The position numbers and the translations under genes were made by a program. The notes beneath the pieces were generated by a model that ran no database searches, was not told the DNA's origin, and saw only the letters and a list, made by a program, of their open reading frames with translations. From assembly GCA_905182655.1 (NCBI GenBank), contig CAJJCN010000048.1, forward strand, positions 1-32,378: 32,378 nt of DNA, read 5' to 3'. The stretch comes from Flammeovirgaceae bacterium UBA4465 (GTDB lineage: Bacteria > Bacteroidota > Bacteroidia > Cytophagales > Cyclobacteriaceae). Below are positions 1 to 12,463 of this stretch, piece after piece; the stretch's first letter is position 1; each line of letters starts with the position of its first letter.

Positions 1-2685
1 ATCAATAGCAAGACACTTGTTGATGATATTGATCACTTAAGTAATAGGAGGGTAAGAACCGTTGGTGAGCAACTCTATGCACAGTTTGGAGTGGGTTTGT
101 CTAGGATGGCAAGAACCATCAGAGAGCGGATGAATGTTCGTGATAATGAAGACTTTAAACCCGTAGATTTGATTAACGCCAGGACCTTGTCCTCGGTGAT
201 TAATTCATTTTTCGGTACCAATCAACTGTCCCAGTTTATGGATCAAACGAATCCACTCGCTGAGGTTACGCACAAAAGAAGAATGTCTGCACTAGGACCT
301 GGTGGCCTTTCAAGAGAAAGAGCTGGATTTGAGGTTAGAGATGTACATTACACGCACTACGGCCGATTGTGTACCATTGAGACACCTGAAGGGCCTAATA
401 TTGGTTTGATCTCTTCATTGTGTGTACATGCAAAGGTGAATCAGATGGGCTTTATCGAGACACCTTATAGAGAGGTAGGTAAGGGTAAAGTAGACATGTC
501 TGGAAATGTTAAGTACCTGACTGCAGAGGAAGAGGATACGTTCAATATTGCACAGGCAAATGCACCTTTAAGCGATGATGGTAAATTTTTAAACGATAAA
601 GTAAAGGCAAGATTCGAAGGTGATTTTCCTGTAGTTGAGCCGAAAGACTTGACCTACATGGACGTGGCTCCAAATCAAATTGTATCTGTAGCGGCTTCAC
701 TCATACCTTTTCTTGAGCACGATGATGCAAACAGAGCATTGATGGGGTCCAACATGCAGCGTCAAGCCGTTCCTTTACTCATTCCAGAAGCACCGATTGT
801 GGGTACGGGTTTGGAGAGTAGGGTTGCGCTGGACTCACGTTCCTTGATTTTAGCTGAAGCTGACGGTATTGTTAAGTACGTAGATGCCAAGATGATCACA
901 GTTAAGTACGATCAAGATGAGAATGAAAAAATCTTATCTTTCGATACAGATACCGCGACGTATGATCTGATAAAATTCCGTAGAACCAATCAAGATACTT
1001 CAGTCAATCTTAAGCCGATAGTACTCAAAGGCGAGAGGGTGTCAAAAGGTCAACCTCTTTGTCAAGGTTTTGCTACTGAGCAAGGAGAGCTGGCCTTGGG
1101 CCGCAACCTTCAGGTAGCTTACATGCCATGGCAAGGTTATAACTTCGAGGATGCAATCGTTATTTCAGATCGAGTGGTCCGAGAAGATGTTTTTACTTCT
1201 ATACATATTGATTCGTTCGAACTCGAGGTCAGAGATACTAAAAGGGGACTAGAAGAATTGACTTCTGAAATTCCTAACGTGAGTGAAGAGGCAGTTAAGG
1301 ATTTGGATGAAGATGGTATCATACGCATCGGTGCAGAGATCACTGAAGGGGATATCATGATTGGTAAAATCACTCCAAAGGGAGAGTCGGATCCTACACC
1401 GGAAGAGAAATTGTTAAGAGCTATTTTCGGAGATAAAGCAGGAGATGTCAAAGATGCTTCTTTAAAGGCAAAACCTTCCTTGACGGGAGTAGTTATTGAG
1501 ACTAAGTTATTTGCTCGTCCAAAAAAGGATAAAGATCTCAGGGCAAGATCGAAAAAAGCGGTAGAAATACTCAAAGGGAAATACAGTGCGGAGTTGACCG
1601 AGGTCAGAAACCAAATGGTGGATAAGCTTACGACTTTTCTAGAAGGTAAGACTTGTCAGGGAATCAATCATAAGTTTGGTGAACCCGTAATGTCTAAAGG
1701 AGCGAAATTCTCAAGAAAGAATATAGAAGAGAATTTATTTCCTGCCAAAAACATATTCAGGGATGAAAGCACCTACTCTGTTCCGGAAGAGTCTAATCTC
1801 GTGAGTGATTTAGCTCATGAAGGATGGGTTAAGGATGAGGAAACCAATGAATTGATCTTCAGTTTGATCAAACGCTACATCATAAAGAGGAATGAATTTA
1901 CAGGCTTGTTTAAGCGACAAAGATTCACTCATGAGGTTGGGGATGAACTCCCTGCGGGTATTATGAAGCTTGCCAAGGTTTACCTTGCCAAAAAGCGTAA
2001 ACTCAAAGTTGGGGATAAAATGGCTGGGCGCCATGGTAACAAGGGTGTTGTGGCTAAAATTGTTCGGGATGAGGACATGCCATTCATGGAAGATGGTACT
2101 CCTATGGATATTGTTTTGAATCCTTTAGGAGTTCCTTCCCGTATGAATATTGGTCAAATATATGAAACCGTTTTGGCCTGGGCAGGAAAGAAGTTAGATA
2201 GAACTTACGCGACACCTATTTTTGATGGAGCGACTGAGGAGCAAGTTCAAAATGAGCTGAAGGAAGCGGGGCTGCCCTCTTTTGGAAGAACGTATCTCTA
2301 TGATGGATTGACAGGCGAAAAGTTTGATCAACCCGTTACAGTGGGTATTGCATACATGCTGAAATTAGGTCATTTAGTGGATGATAAAATGCATGCTCGA
2401 TCGATCGGACCGTATTCATTGATTACCCAACAGCCTCTAGGCGGTAAAGCTCAATTTGGAGGCCAAAGATTTGGAGAAATGGAAGTTTGGGCGCTCGAGG
2501 CTTTTGGAGCGGCACACGTACTTCAGGAAATTCTTACAATCAAGTCGGATGATGTGATCGGAAGAGCAAAGGCGTATGAAGCCATTGTTAAAGGTGAAAA
2601 CATGGTAAAGCCTAACATACCGGAATCATTCAATGTGTTGGTTCATGAATTAAGAGGTTTAGCTCTTGAAATTACATTAGATTAA
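1..2685 (+). CDS. rpoB: DNA-directed RNA polymerase beta subunit, 5'-truncated by window edge
   Basis: Frame 1 is open from base 1 ([45 protein letters not shown]...), so the ORF-track start at 91 (TTG) is internal. [53 protein letters not shown] is the rifampicin-region block; C-terminal [19 protein letters not shown]. Confidence 0.99.
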   Translation: MNSKTLVDDIDHLSNRRVRTVGEQLYAQFGVGLSRMARTIRERMNVRDNEDFKPVDLINARTLSSVINSFFGTNQLSQFMDQTNPLAEVTHKRRMSALGPGGLSRERAGFEVRDVHYTHYGRLCTIETPEGPNIGLISSLCVHAKVNQMGFIETPYREVGKGKVDMSGNVKYLTAEEEDTFNIAQANAPLSDDGKFLNDKVKARFEGDFPVVEPKDLTYMDVAPNQIVSVAASLIPFLEHDDANRALMGSNMQRQAVPLLIPEAPIVGTGLESRVALDSRSLILAEADGIVKYVDAKMITVKYDQDENEKILSFDTDTATYDLIKFRRTNQDTSVNLKPIVLKGERVSKGQPLCQGFATEQGELALGRNLQVAYMPWQGYNFEDAIVISDRVVREDVFTSIHIDSFELEVRDTKRGLEELTSEIPNVSEEAVKDLDEDGIIRIGAEITEGDIMIGKITPKGESDPTPEEKLLRAIFGDKAGDVKDASLKAKPSLTGVVIETKLFARPKKDKDLRARSKKAVEILKGKYSAELTEVRNQMVDKLTTFLEGKTCQGINHKFGEPVMSKGAKFSRKNIEENLFPAKNIFRDESTYSVPEESNLVSDLAHEGWVKDEETNELIFSLIKRYIIKRNEFTGLFKRQRFTHEVGDELPAGIMKLAKVYLAKKRKLKVGDKMAGRHGNKGVVAKIVRDEDMPFMEDGTPMDIVLNPLGVPSRMNIGQIYETVLAWAGKKLDRTYATPIFDGATEEQVQNELKEAGLPSFGRTYLYDGLTGEKFDQPVTVGIAYMLKLGHLVDDKMHARSIGPYSLITQQPLGGKAQFGGQRFGEMEVWALEAFGAAHVLQEILTIKSDDVIGRAKAYEAIVKGENMVKPNIPESFNVLVHELRGLALEITLD

Positions 2686-2722
2686 ATAGTTATCGCTTAT
2701 TTAAGTTTAGAAAAGATAAATT

Positions 2723-5700
2723 ATGGCATTCAGAAAAAATAAAAAACTGACACTTGACTTTTCAAGGGTGACCATTAGTCTGGCATCACCCGAATCCATC
2801 TTAGAGGAATCTAATGGAGAAGTAACTCAGCCGGAAACCATTAATTATAGGACTTACAAACCAGAAATGGGAGGTTTGTTTTGCGAGCGTATTTTTGGTC
2901 CTGTTAAGGATTGGGAATGCCATTGCGGAAAATATAAGAGAATAAGGTATAAAGGGATTATATGTGATAGATGTGGGGTCGAAGTTACCGAAAAGAAGGT
3001 AAGAAGAGAGCGAATGGGTCATATCGAATTGGTCGTACCCGTAGCACATATTTGGTATTTTAGATCATTGCCTAACAAGATAGGCTATTTATTAGGAATG
3101 CCGTCCAAAAAATTGGATACTATCATTTACTATGAGCGGTATGTAGTTATTCAGCCTGGAGTAAAAGAAGAAGAAGGAATTAATAAACTTGATTTCTTAA
3201 CTGAAGATGAATATTTAGATATTCTTGACAAGTTACCAAGAGAAAACCAGTTGTTGCCTGATGATGACCCGCAAAAGTTTATTGCAAAAATGGGGGCTGA
3301 GGCTTTAGAGATGTTGCTTTCTCGTATCGAATTGGACGATTTATCATACCAATTGAGACATCAAGCAGCCACAGATACTTCCCAGCAGCGTAAGGCGGAA
3401 GCATTAAAGAGGCTCAAAGTAGTTGAGGCTTTTAGAGAAGCCAAAACTAGGATCGAAAACAGACCGGAATGGATGATCATTAAAATGGTTCCTGTGATAC
3501 CGCCTGAATTAAGGCCACTTGTTCCTTTGGATGGTGGTCGTTTTGCAACTTCAGATCTTAACGATCTTTATAGGCGAGTAATTATCCGAAACAATAGACT
3601 CAAAAGGTTAATCGATATCAAGGCGCCAGAAGTAATTCTGCGTAATGAAAAGCGAATGCTCCAAGAAGCAGTAGATTCCTTGTTTGATAATTCTCGTAAG
3701 GTGAATGCGGTTCGTTCAGATGGAAATCGCGCACTGAAGTCATTGAGTGACATGCTTAAGGGAAAGCAAGGTCGTTTTCGTCAAAATTTATTAGGAAAAA
3801 GAGTAGATTATTCTGGTAGATCGGTTATTGTCGTAGGACCAGAATTAAAAATGCACGAATGTGGATTGCCTAAGAATATGGCTGCTGAGCTTTTCAAACC
3901 CTTTGTAATTCGAAAATTGATTGAAAGGGGTATTGTGAAAACAGTAAAATCAGCAAAGAAAATTGTCGATAGAAAAGACCCGGTTGTTTGGGATATACTT
4001 GAAAACGTATTAAAAGGACATCCAGTTCTTTTAAATAGAGCGCCGACTTTACACAGATTGGGTATACAGGCATTTCAGCCAAAACTTATAGAGGGTAAGG
4101 CCATACAGTTACATCCATTGGTTTGTACGGCATTCAATGCTGATTTTGATGGGGATCAAATGGCGGTACATGTGCCTTTAGGGCAGGAGGCTATTTTAGA
4201 AGCCTCACTTTTGATGCTTTCTTCGCATAATATTCTCAATCCAGCTAATGGAGCACCGATAGCTGTGCCATCTCAGGACATGGTTCTTGGCCTTTACTAT
4301 GTGACGAAAGGTAGAAAAAGCACCCCTGAAGAAGTGGTAAAAGGTGAGGGTATGATTTTCTACAATTCTCAGGAAGTGATCATTGCATTAAATGAGGGTG
4401 TAATTTCAAAGCATGCGCATATCAAAGTAAGGGCCCACGTAAGGGTTGGAGAAGGATTAGAAGAAAAGTTAGTAGATACCGTCGCAGGAAGGGTGCTTTT
4501 CAATGAATTTGTACCCAAAGAGGTAGGCTATATTGATGAGTTGCTTACTAAGAAGAAGCTTCAAAACATTATTTCTAGGATCTTTAAAATTGTAGGAATG
4601 GCAGCAACCGCTGTGTTCTTAGATGATATCAAGTCATTGGGTTTCCAAATGGCCTATACTGGCGGTCTCTCCATGGGATTAGGTGACATCAATATCCCGG
4701 CAACTAAACCGCAAATGGTAGCAGATGCGAAAAAAGAAGTGGATGCTGTCTGGAACAATTATTTGATGGGTCTGATTACTGATAACGAGCGCTACAACCA
4801 AGTGATCGATATATGGACAAGAACCAATACGCAATTGACCTCAACGCTAATGAAGCAACTAGAGGAGGACGATCAAGGTTTCAATTCCATATATATGATG
4901 ATGCACTCCGGTGCAAGGGGATCTCGTGAGCAAATTAGACAATTGGGAGGAATGAGAGGATTGATGGCCAAGCCTCAAAAAAACCTAGCAGGTTCTGTCG
5001 GTGGAATTATTGAAAATCCGATACTTTCCAACTTCAAGGAAGGTTTAGATGTACTTGAATATTTCATTTCTACGCATGGTGCTCGAAAAGGTTTGGCGGA
5101 TACCGCATTGAAAACGGCAGATGCGGGATATCTAACGAGAAGATTGGTTGATGTAGCACAAGATGTTGTTGTAAATGAGCCTGATTGTGGTACTTTGAGA
5201 GGGTTAGTTGTTAGGTCCTTGAAGGACAATGAAGACATCGTTGAGTCATTATCAGAACGAATATTGGGTCGTGTATCCGTACATGACATTTACGATCCGA
5301 TTTCGGAAGAAATGATTCTTGAAGCGGGCAATGAGATTACCGAAGAAATTACTGAGACCATAGAAGCCACAAATATTGATCAGGTTGAAATACGTTCCGT
5401 ATTGACCTGTGAATCAAAAAGAGGAGTTTGCTCTAAGTGCTACGGTCGAAGCTTATCCGCGGGAAGAATGTCTCATTTAGGTGAGGCTGTTGGTGTGATT
5501 GCTGCTCAATCTATTGGTGAGCCTGGAACGCAGTTAACCTTAAGAACTTTTCACGTTGGAGGAACAGCGTCAAACATTGCCGTGGATGCCACCGTTATCT
5601 CTAAGTTTGATGGAGTAGTTGAATTTGATGAATTAAGGACGGTTAACAGTACCGATGATGAAGGAAATCCGATTCAAGTGGTTATGGGTAGATCGGGTGA

Positions 5701-7033
5701 AATAAAAATAACGGATGCTAAAAAATCCAAAATCTTGATGACCAACCATGTTCCATATGGTGCAATACTTAAAGTTAAAAAGGGTCAAAAGGTCAGTAAA
5801 GGAGATGAACTCTGTTTTTGGGATCCTTACAATGCTGTGATCATGTCTGAGTTTGACGGTAAGGTAACCTTTGAGTCTATCATTGAAGGAGTAACCTTTA
5901 AAGAGGAGTCAGATGAACAAACAGGTCACAGAGAAAAGGTCATCATTGATACCAAGGATAAAGCAAAAAATCCAGCCATTATTATTCAATCGGGAGATAC
6001 TGAGAAAGGATACAATATCCCGGTGGGCGCCCACCTGTCGGTAGATGAAGAGGCTACGATAAAGGCGGGCCAAGTATTAGCTAAAATACCTCGAAATACT
6101 GGTAAGTCAAGAGATATTACCGGAGGTCTACCACGAGTTACGGAGCTGTTTGAAGCAAGAAACCCTTCGAACCCAGCCGTTGTAACAGAAATTGATGGTG
6201 TAGTTACTTACGGAGGAATAAAGAGAGGAAATAGAGAAGTGTTTATTGAATCTAAAGATGGTATCAAAAAGCGTTATTTAGTGCCATTATCGAAGCATTT
6301 CTTAGTGCAAGATAATGACTTTATTAAGGCAGGAGAGGCCTTGTCTGATGGCTCTATTACACCCGCTGATATATTATCTATTCAAGGACCCACTGCAGTC
6401 CAAGAGTATTTGGTGAATGAAATACAAGAGGTTTATAGATTGCAAGGTGTCCAAATCAATGATAAGCATATAGAAACGATAGTACGCCAAATGATGCAAA
6501 AAGTAATCATTATAGATGCGGGCGATACCTCTTTCCTTACGAATCAATCTGTAGATAGGTTGAGTTTTATGGAAGAAAATGATGAGATTTTAGACAAAAA
6601 AGTGGTTGTTGATCCAGGGGGTGCTGATACCGTTAAGGCGGGACAAATTATTTCTAGTCGAACGTTACGGGATGAAAACTCTAACTTAAGAAGAAGAGAT
6701 GTTAAAATCATTACGGTAAGAAATGCATCAGCAGCAGTTTCTAGACCTATTCTTCAAGGAATTACGCAAGCCTCATTAGGAACGCGGAGCTTTATATCAG
6801 CGGCATCTTTCCAGGAGACGACTAAGGTCTTGAGTGAAGCAGCTATTAAAGGTAAGCGAGATGGACTTGAAGGATTGAAAGAAAATGTGATTGTAGGTCA
6901 TTTGATCCCTGCGGGAACAGGTATCAAAAGGTTCCATGAAAATTTTGTCGCCAATAAAGAGGAATTTGACAAGATGACACTGGCGAGAGAAGAGTTCTCT
7001 AAACCTAAGGAAGAGTCTTTAACCGAAGCGTAA
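2723..7033 (+). CDS. rpoC: DNA-directed RNA polymerase beta' subunit
   Basis: 1436 aa; N-terminal zinc motif [23 protein letters not shown], catalytic [15 protein letters not shown], second zinc region [16 protein letters not shown]. Confidence 0.99.
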   Translation: MAFRKNKKLTLDFSRVTISLASPESILEESNGEVTQPETINYRTYKPEMGGLFCERIFGPVKDWECHCGKYKRIRYKGIICDRCGVEVTEKKVRRERMGHIELVVPVAHIWYFRSLPNKIGYLLGMPSKKLDTIIYYERYVVIQPGVKEEEGINKLDFLTEDEYLDILDKLPRENQLLPDDDPQKFIAKMGAEALEMLLSRIELDDLSYQLRHQAATDTSQQRKAEALKRLKVVEAFREAKTRIENRPEWMIIKMVPVIPPELRPLVPLDGGRFATSDLNDLYRRVIIRNNRLKRLIDIKAPEVILRNEKRMLQEAVDSLFDNSRKVNAVRSDGNRALKSLSDMLKGKQGRFRQNLLGKRVDYSGRSVIVVGPELKMHECGLPKNMAAELFKPFVIRKLIERGIVKTVKSAKKIVDRKDPVVWDILENVLKGHPVLLNRAPTLHRLGIQAFQPKLIEGKAIQLHPLVCTAFNADFDGDQMAVHVPLGQEAILEASLLMLSSHNILNPANGAPIAVPSQDMVLGLYYVTKGRKSTPEEVVKGEGMIFYNSQEVIIALNEGVISKHAHIKVRAHVRVGEGLEEKLVDTVAGRVLFNEFVPKEVGYIDELLTKKKLQNIISRIFKIVGMAATAVFLDDIKSLGFQMAYTGGLSMGLGDINIPATKPQMVADAKKEVDAVWNNYLMGLITDNERYNQVIDIWTRTNTQLTSTLMKQLEEDDQGFNSIYMMMHSGARGSREQIRQLGGMRGLMAKPQKNLAGSVGGIIENPILSNFKEGLDVLEYFISTHGARKGLADTALKTADAGYLTRRLVDVAQDVVVNEPDCGTLRGLVVRSLKDNEDIVESLSERILGRVSVHDIYDPISEEMILEAGNEITEEITETIEATNIDQVEIRSVLTCESKRGVCSKCYGRSLSAGRMSHLGEAVGVIAAQSIGEPGTQLTLRTFHVGGTASNIAVDATVISKFDGVVEFDELRTVNSTDDEGNPIQVVMGRSGEIKITDAKKSKILMTNHVPYGAILKVKKGQKVSKGDELCFWDPYNAVIMSEFDGKVTFESIIEGVTFKEESDEQTGHREKVIIDTKDKAKNPAIIIQSGDTEKGYNIPVGAHLSVDEEATIKAGQVLAKIPRNTGKSRDITGGLPRVTELFEARNPSNPAVVTEIDGVVTYGGIKRGNREVFIESKDGIKKRYLVPLSKHFLVQDNDFIKAGEALSDGSITPADILSIQGPTAVQEYLVNEIQEVYRLQGVQINDKHIETIVRQMMQKVIIIDAGDTSFLTNQSVDRLSFMEENDEILDKKVVVDPGGADTVKAGQIISSRTLRDENSNLRRRDVKIITVRNASAAVSRPILQGITQASLGTRSFISAASFQETTKVLSEAAIKGKRDGLEGLKENVIVGHLIPAGTGIKRFHENFVANKEEFDKMTLAREEFSKPKEESLTEA

Positions 7034-7034
7034 A

Positions 7035-7352
7035 ATGGATAAGCCAGAGGAAGATAAGAAAAATCTTAATATTGAGCTATCAGAAGAGATTGCTGAAGGG
7101 GTATATGCCAATTTAGCTATGATTGCACATTCGAGCAGTGAGTTCGTTATCGATTATATCCGACTGATGCCGGGTGTGCCGAAAGCGAAGGTAAAGGCAC
7201 GCATTGTGATTACACCAGAGCATGCAAAAAGACTTTTACATGCGTTGGAAGAAAATATCCAAAAGTATGAAACGACTTTTGGAGCGATAAAAAAGAATGA
7301 GCAGTCACCTAAGTTCCCTATTAATTTTGGAGGGACAGTAGGTGAGGCATGA
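7035..7352 (+). CDS. DUF3467 domain protein
   Basis: 105 aa, NLAMIAHSSSEFVIDYIRLMPGVPKAKVKARIVITPEHAKRLLHALEENIQKYE resembles DUF3467; starts one base after the rpoC stop. Confidence 0.85.
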   Translation: MDKPEEDKKNLNIELSEEIAEGVYANLAMIAHSSSEFVIDYIRLMPGVPKAKVKARIVITPEHAKRLLHALEENIQKYETTFGAIKKNEQSPKFPINFGGTVGEA

Positions 7353-7372
7353 TTATTTATGTGGAAACCATA

Positions 7373-7403
7373 TTGAGATATTGAATGTTTCTCTCTATCT
7401 TTG
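7373..7403 (+). promoter_or_regulatory. Candidate Bacteroidota sigma-A-type promoter for rpsL operon
   Basis: TTG (7373-7375), 20-nt spacer, TATCTTTG (7396-7403); matches TTG-N19-21-TAnnTTTG; about 40 nt upstream of the rpsL start. Confidence 0.7.
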
Positions 7404-7444
7404 CGTTCCCAAATTTGAGGACTTTTAGAAAAAAAATAGGATAA

Positions 7445-7825
7445 ATGCCGACTATACAACAGTTAGTAAGGAAAGGAAGAAAAAAGTTAACTTCCAAATC
7501 TAAGTCTCCCGCATTGGACTCATGTCCCCAGCGAAGAGGAGTATGTACACGTGTCTACACGACGACGCCTAAAAAGCCAAACTCAGCTATGAGAAAAGTA
7601 GCTAGGGTCCGATTAACCAATGGCAGAGAAGTAAATGCATACATTGGTGGTGAAGGCCACAACTTGCAAGAACACTCGATTGTGTTGATTCGTGGCGGTA
7701 GGGTTAAGGATCTCCCAGGAGTTCGTTACCATATTGTCCGTGGTGCATTAGACACCGCTGGGGTAAGCGGAAGGTTACAAAGAAGATCAAAGTATGGTGC
7801 TAAAAGGCCGAAGGTCAAAAAATAA
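7445..7825 (+). CDS. rpsL: 30S ribosomal protein S12
   Basis: [22 protein letters not shown] and [20 protein letters not shown] motifs. Confidence 0.99.
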   Translation: MPTIQQLVRKGRKKLTSKSKSPALDSCPQRRGVCTRVYTTTPKKPNSAMRKVARVRLTNGREVNAYIGGEGHNLQEHSIVLIRGGRVKDLPGVRYHIVRGALDTAGVSGRLQRRSKYGAKRPKVKK

Positions 7826-7834
7826 GTAAGAAAA

Positions 7835-8302
7835 ATGAGAAAATCTAAGCCAAAGAAGCGATACATCTTACCAGATCCAATTTATGGAGATACGCTGGTG
7901 ACCAAGTTTGTGAACTACCTCATGGTAGACGGTAAAAAGAGCCTTTCCTATGGTATCTTTTATGATGCCATAAAGATAGTAGAAGAAAAAACAAGTGAGA
8001 ACGGAATAGATACCTGGAAATCGGCATTGCAGACCGTCATGCCTTCGGTTGAAGTAAAAAGCAGAAGAGTTGGAGGAGCTACCTTTCAAGTACCTATTGA
8101 GGTAAGACCCGAAAGAAAAACTTCATTAGGCATCAAGTGGATGATTAAGTATTCTCGATTAAGAGGAGAAAAAACAATGAAAGAACGTCTTGCAGGAGAA
8201 ATCATAGCTGCTGCTAAAGGAGAAGGTGCATCAGTTAAGAAGAAAGATGATACCCACAGAATGGCAGAAGCAAATAAGGCTTTTTCTCACTTCAGATTTT
8301 AA
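7835..8302 (+). CDS. rpsG: 30S ribosomal protein S7
   Basis: 155 aa; MRKSKPKKRYILPDPIYGDTLVTKFVNYLM..., VGGATFQVPIEVRPERK. Confidence 0.98.
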   Translation: MRKSKPKKRYILPDPIYGDTLVTKFVNYLMVDGKKSLSYGIFYDAIKIVEEKTSENGIDTWKSALQTVMPSVEVKSRRVGGATFQVPIEVRPERKTSLGIKWMIKYSRLRGEKTMKERLAGEIIAAAKGEGASVKKKDDTHRMAEANKAFSHFRF

Positions 8303-8313
8303 ATTAAGGTCTA

Positions 8314-10413
8314 ATGGCAAAAAGAGATTTGAAGTTTACCCGGAATATTGGCATAGCTGCTCATATTGATGCGGGCAAAACTACGACTACGGAACGAATT
8401 TTATATTACACAGGTGCAAGTCACAAAATCGGAGAGGTACACGATGGAGCGGCTACGATGGATTGGATGGAGCAAGAGCAGGAGCGGGGTATTACGATTA
8501 CCTCAGCGGCTACCACTGTCTTTTGGAAATATAAGGAAGACGATTATCACATAAATATTATTGATACTCCCGGTCACGTGGATTTTACTGTTGAAGTAAA
8601 CCGATCACTGCGTGTGTTAGACGGTCTAGTTTTCCTTTTTAGTGCAGTTGATGGCGTCGAGCCCCAATCAGAAACCAATTGGCGATTGGCTGATAATTAT
8701 AAGGTGGCTAGAATCGGTTTTGTTAATAAAATGGATCGAGCTGGATCAGATTTCCTCAACGTCTGCAAGCAAGTCAAAGAAATGTTAGGGACCAAAGCAG
8801 TTCCGCTGCAGTTGCCTATAGGTTCTGAAGAAAATTTTAGAGGGGTTGTTGATTTGGTTGAAAACAAGGCCATGGTTTGGAATGAAGAAGACCAAGGCAT
8901 GACTTTTGAAGAAATAGCCATACCCGAAGACATGGTCGAGGAAGTGGCAGAGTATCGTGAAAAGCTCGTCGAGTCGGTAGCAGAGTATGATGATGGCTTA
9001 ATGGAGAAATACTTCGAAGATCCGGATTCTATTTCCAAAGATGAAATTATCGCAGCTTTGAGAGCGGCAACTATAGATCGTGCTTTTGTGCCGATGTTGT
9101 GTGGATCTGCATTCAAGAACAAAGGTGTTCAAACGATGCTAGACTATGTAATGGAGCTATTACCTTCTCCTTTAGACAAAGATGAGATTGTAGGTATTAA
9201 TCCAGATACAGAAGAGGAAGCAAAACGATTACCTACCGTTGAAGATCCTTTTACGGCATTGGCCTTCAAAATCGCTACCGATCCATTTGTCGGTAGACTC
9301 TGTTTCATTAGATCTTATTCTGGGACATTAAACTCTGGGTCGTATGTTTTCAATACGCGAACGGAAAAAAAGGAACGGATTTCAAGAATCTTTCAAATGC
9401 ATGCCAACAAGCAAAATCAAATTGATACTTTGCATTGTGGTGACATAGGAGCCGTTGTTGGATTTAAGGACATCAAAACAGGGGATACTTTGTGCGATGA
9501 GAAAAATAAAATCGTCTTAGAGTCTATGGATTTCCCTGATCCAGTGATTGGTTATGCCATTGAGCCGAAGGCCCAAGCAGATGTTGATAGGCTGGGTATG
9601 AGTATTGCCAAGTTAGTGGAAGAAGATCCAACTTTAGTGGTTGAGACTAACCATGAAACGGGCCAGACGATATTAAAAGGAATGGGCGAGCTCCATTTGG
9701 ATATTATCATTGATCGATTACGACGTGAGTTCAAAGTAGAAATTAATCAAGGAGCACCACAGGTAGCATATAAAGAAGCCATAAGAACTAAAGTAGAGCA
9801 CAAAGAAGTTTACAAAAAGCAATCTGGTGGTAGAGGTAAATTTGCCGATATCGTATTTGATTTAAGTCCTGTAGATGAGGATTATAAAGAGACAGGTTTA
9901 CAGTTTGTCAACGCCATTAAGGGGGGAATAATTCCGAAGGAGTTTATACCTGCTATCGAAAAGGGATTTAAACAGGCTATGGTCAACGGACCCCTCGCGG
10001 GATATCCTTTGGACAGTATGAAAGTGAGACTCTATCATGGATCTTTTCATGATGTTGATTCAGATTCACTTTCCTTTGAATTGGCAGCACGGATGGGATT
10101 TAAAGCAGCAGCTAAGAAAGCGAGCCCTGTCCTATTAGAGCCCGTGATGTCGGTTGAGGTAATTACACCTGATGAGTATACGGGATCAGTTACGGGGGAT
10201 TTGAATAAACGACGTGGAATTATGAAAGGTATGGATAGCCGCGGAGTCTCTCAAGTCATTAAAGCCGATGTACCGCTTTCGGCCCTTTTCGGTTATGTGA
10301 CTGACTTAAGAACGATCACATCAGGAAGGGCAACCGCGAATCTTACATTTTCGCATTATGACAGTGTCCCTAACAGTATAGCAGAGACGGTAATTTCAGA
10401 AGTTAAAGGTTAA
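8314..10413 (+). CDS. fusA: Elongation factor G
   Basis: 699 aa; [38 protein letters not shown]. Confidence 0.99.
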   Translation: MAKRDLKFTRNIGIAAHIDAGKTTTTERILYYTGASHKIGEVHDGAATMDWMEQEQERGITITSAATTVFWKYKEDDYHINIIDTPGHVDFTVEVNRSLRVLDGLVFLFSAVDGVEPQSETNWRLADNYKVARIGFVNKMDRAGSDFLNVCKQVKEMLGTKAVPLQLPIGSEENFRGVVDLVENKAMVWNEEDQGMTFEEIAIPEDMVEEVAEYREKLVESVAEYDDGLMEKYFEDPDSISKDEIIAALRAATIDRAFVPMLCGSAFKNKGVQTMLDYVMELLPSPLDKDEIVGINPDTEEEAKRLPTVEDPFTALAFKIATDPFVGRLCFIRSYSGTLNSGSYVFNTRTEKKERISRIFQMHANKQNQIDTLHCGDIGAVVGFKDIKTGDTLCDEKNKIVLESMDFPDPVIGYAIEPKAQADVDRLGMSIAKLVEEDPTLVVETNHETGQTILKGMGELHLDIIIDRLRREFKVEINQGAPQVAYKEAIRTKVEHKEVYKKQSGGRGKFADIVFDLSPVDEDYKETGLQFVNAIKGGIIPKEFIPAIEKGFKQAMVNGPLAGYPLDSMKVRLYHGSFHDVDSDSLSFELAARMGFKAAAKKASPVLLEPVMSVEVITPDEYTGSVTGDLNKRRGIMKGMDSRGVSQVIKADVPLSALFGYVTDLRTITSGRATANLTFSHYDSVPNSIAETVISEVKG

Positions 10414-10432
10414 TCAGTTTTCGGAATAGATT

Positions 10433-10738
10433 ATGAATCAAAAAATTAGAATTAAATTAAGATCGTACGATCACAACTTGGTAGATAAGTCATCTGAGAA
10501 AATAGTACGCGCTGTGAAGACGACTGGGGCTATTGTTAGTGGCCCCATACCTTTGCCTACTGTAAAAGAAAAGTTCACAGTACTCAGGTCACCTCACGTT
10601 AATAAAAAATCAAGAGAGCAGTTTCAGTTGTGTACCTACAAGCGATTGGTAGACATCTATTCCAATAGTGCCAAAACTGTGGATGCATTGATGAAACTAG
10701 AATTACCTAGTGGGGTTGATGTCGAAATTAAAGTCTGA
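10433..10738 (+). CDS. rpsJ: 30S ribosomal protein S10
   Basis: 101 aa; [45 protein letters not shown]. Confidence 0.99.
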   Translation: MNQKIRIKLRSYDHNLVDKSSEKIVRAVKTTGAIVSGPIPLPTVKEKFTVLRSPHVNKKSREQFQLCTYKRLVDIYSNSAKTVDALMKLELPSGVDVEIKV

Positions 10739-10756
10739 TTTACTTTAAAAATCATG

Positions 10757-10791
10757 AAGAGCCAGCACATTTTTGAGTTGGTTCTTTTTTT
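10757..10791 (+). terminator. Intrinsic terminator after rpsJ
   Basis: AAGAGCCAGC-[ACATTTTTGA]-GTTGGTTCTT (10-bp stem with two G.U pairs) followed by T5. Confidence 0.8.
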
Positions 10792-10813
10792 GTCTTTTAA
10801 TATCAGTTAATCA

Positions 10814-10843
10814 TTGGTTCATTAGACAGAATTATTATCTTTG
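10814..10843 (+). promoter_or_regulatory. Candidate Bacteroidota-type promoter for rplC operon
   Basis: TTG (10814-10816), 19-nt spacer, TATCTTTG (10836-10843); 60 nt upstream of the rplC start. Confidence 0.75.
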
Positions 10844-10903
10844 CACTCCTTTTGGAGGAAACCAAGGAAGTAAAAAACATTAAACAATTAATAAACTCAA
10901 AAA

Positions 10904-11536
10904 ATGCCTGGATTAATAGGTAAAAAAGTAGGGATGACCAATATATACAATGAGGCAGGCAAAAGTATTGCATGTACATTGATTGAGGCCGGTCCTTGCG
11001 TCGTTACGCAAGTGAAAAATGAGGATTCCGATGGATACCGAGCGGTTCAACTTGCCTATGATGATAAAAAAGAAAAAAATACATCAAAAGCTGAAAAGGG
11101 GCACTATGCTAAGGCAGGGTCTGTACCTAAGAAATATCAAGTCGAATTTAGAGATTTCAGAAGTGAATTTGATGACAAAGTTGTTTTAGGAAAAGAAATT
11201 AACATCGCTGATGTTTTTCAAGTAAATGATTTTGTTGATGCAGTGGGAACCACCAAAGGAAAAGGGTTTCAAGGGGTTGTTAAAAGACATAATTTCGCAG
11301 GTGTAGGCCAAGCAACACATGGTCAGCACAATAGATTGAGAGCGCCGGGCTCTATTGGAGCGGCTTCTTTTCCGTCGCGAGTATTTAAGGGTATGAGAAT
11401 GGCTGGTAGAATGGGGGGCGGCCGCAAGAAAATTCTTAATCTCAAGGTGATGAAAATTTACCCAGAAAAAAATCTTATATTAATAAGTGGCTCAATTCCT
11501 GGAGCAAAAAATTCTTATGTGATTTTAGAAAAATAA
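10904..11536 (+). CDS. rplC: 50S ribosomal protein L3
   Basis: [20 protein letters not shown]..., [15 protein letters not shown]..., [16 protein letters not shown]. Confidence 0.99.
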   Translation: MPGLIGKKVGMTNIYNEAGKSIACTLIEAGPCVVTQVKNEDSDGYRAVQLAYDDKKEKNTSKAEKGHYAKAGSVPKKYQVEFRDFRSEFDDKVVLGKEINIADVFQVNDFVDAVGTTKGKGFQGVVKRHNFAGVGQATHGQHNRLRAPGSIGAASFPSRVFKGMRMAGRMGGGRKKILNLKVMKIYPEKNLILISGSIPGAKNSYVILEK

Positions 11537-11539
11537 GTC

Positions 11540-12166
11540 ATGAAAATAGAAGTTATAAATAATAAGGGTGAGGATACCGGTCGAAAGATTGAATTGTCCA
11601 ACGGAATTTACAAGATTGAGCCCAATGAGCATGCGGTTTATTTGGAAGTGAAGCAATATTTAGCCAATCAACGACAGGGCACTCACAAAACCAAAGGGAA
11701 AGCGGATGTCACGGGTTCTACTAGGAAGATAAAAAAACAAAAAGGAACAGGCACAGCTCGGGCAGGTAGTATCAAGTCAGGTTTACTCAGAGGAGGAGGT
11801 ACCATATTTGGCCCAGTCCCAAGAGATTACGGTTTTGATTTGAACAAAAAAGTCAAAAGATTAGCCAAGCGTTCGGCGTTGTCTGCCAAAGCAGCAGAGA
11901 AAAAGATTAGAGTGATGGAGGATCAAGCCATTGATGTACCCAAGACCAAAGTATTTAAGTCAATTCTTAAAAGTCTGAAGTTGGAGATTGATAAGGCATT
12001 GTTCATTACCGGTGATGTGAATGACAATGCAGTGGTTTCTGCTAGGAATATTCCTAATGCTAAGGTAATCAGTGCTAATGAGTTGTCTACTTATGAGCTT
12101 GTGAACGCTGACTGCATCGTATTATTTGAGAGTGCCATTGATACAATAGAAAATAGATTGAACTGA
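11540..12166 (+). CDS. rplD: 50S ribosomal protein L4
   Basis: QRQGTHKTKGKADVTGSTRKIKKQKGTGTARAGSIKSGLLRGGGTIFGPVPRDY. Confidence 0.98.
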   Translation: MKIEVINNKGEDTGRKIELSNGIYKIEPNEHAVYLEVKQYLANQRQGTHKTKGKADVTGSTRKIKKQKGTGTARAGSIKSGLLRGGGTIFGPVPRDYGFDLNKKVKRLAKRSALSAKAAEKKIRVMEDQAIDVPKTKVFKSILKSLKLEIDKALFITGDVNDNAVVSARNIPNAKVISANELSTYELVNADCIVLFESAIDTIENRLN

Positions 12167-12453
12167 TGAGTATACTTATTAAACCCCTTGTAACGGAAAA
12201 ATTCTCTGCAATGAACGAGAATGGGAAGTATGGCTTTGTTGTAGAGAGAAGTGCCAATAAGGTGCAGATTAGGCAAGAAGTTGAAAAGAAATATGGTGTT
12301 ACGGTAGAATTCGTAAATACCATGTTACAGCCCGGTAAGTCTAAGTCTAGATCTACTAAGGCAGGGGTCATCAAAGGTAAGTCTAAGACTTACAAAAAAG
12401 CCATTGTCAAGGTTGCTGATGGAGATATTATTGATTTTTATAGTGGAATTTAA
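12166..12453 (+). CDS. rplW: 50S ribosomal protein L23
   Basis: ILIKPLVTEKFSAMNENGKYGFVVERSANKVQIRQEVEKKYGVTVEFVNTM. Confidence 0.98.
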   Translation: MSILIKPLVTEKFSAMNENGKYGFVVERSANKVQIRQEVEKKYGVTVEFVNTMLQPGKSKSRSTKAGVIKGKSKTYKKAIVKVADGDIIDFYSGI

Positions 12454-12463
12454 TTACTAAGAG

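Noticed and set aside
200-330. Possible rifampicin-resistance changes in rpoB (TN at the 508/509 positions, T at 518, A at 522)
   Set aside because: The key resistance positions Asp516, His526 and Ser531 (E. coli numbering) are wild-type; the other differences match what I recall as normal for Bacteroidota.
1137-1574. 145-aa antisense ORF inside rpoB
   Set aside because: Ser/Leu/Ile-rich shadow translation of the conserved rpoB coding strand; no recognisable domain.
4975-5289. 104-aa antisense ORF inside rpoC, and the other minus-strand ORFs within ribosomal genes
   Set aside because: All lie opposite clearly coding sequence and have no protein-like signatures.
7550-7740. Possible streptomycin-resistance changes in rpsL
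   Set aside because: PKKPNS and GGRVKDLPG carry the wild-type lysines at the two classic positions.
8697-9122. 141-aa antisense ORF inside fusA
   Set aside because: Same shadow pattern (Ser-rich, no domain) opposite a highly conserved gene.
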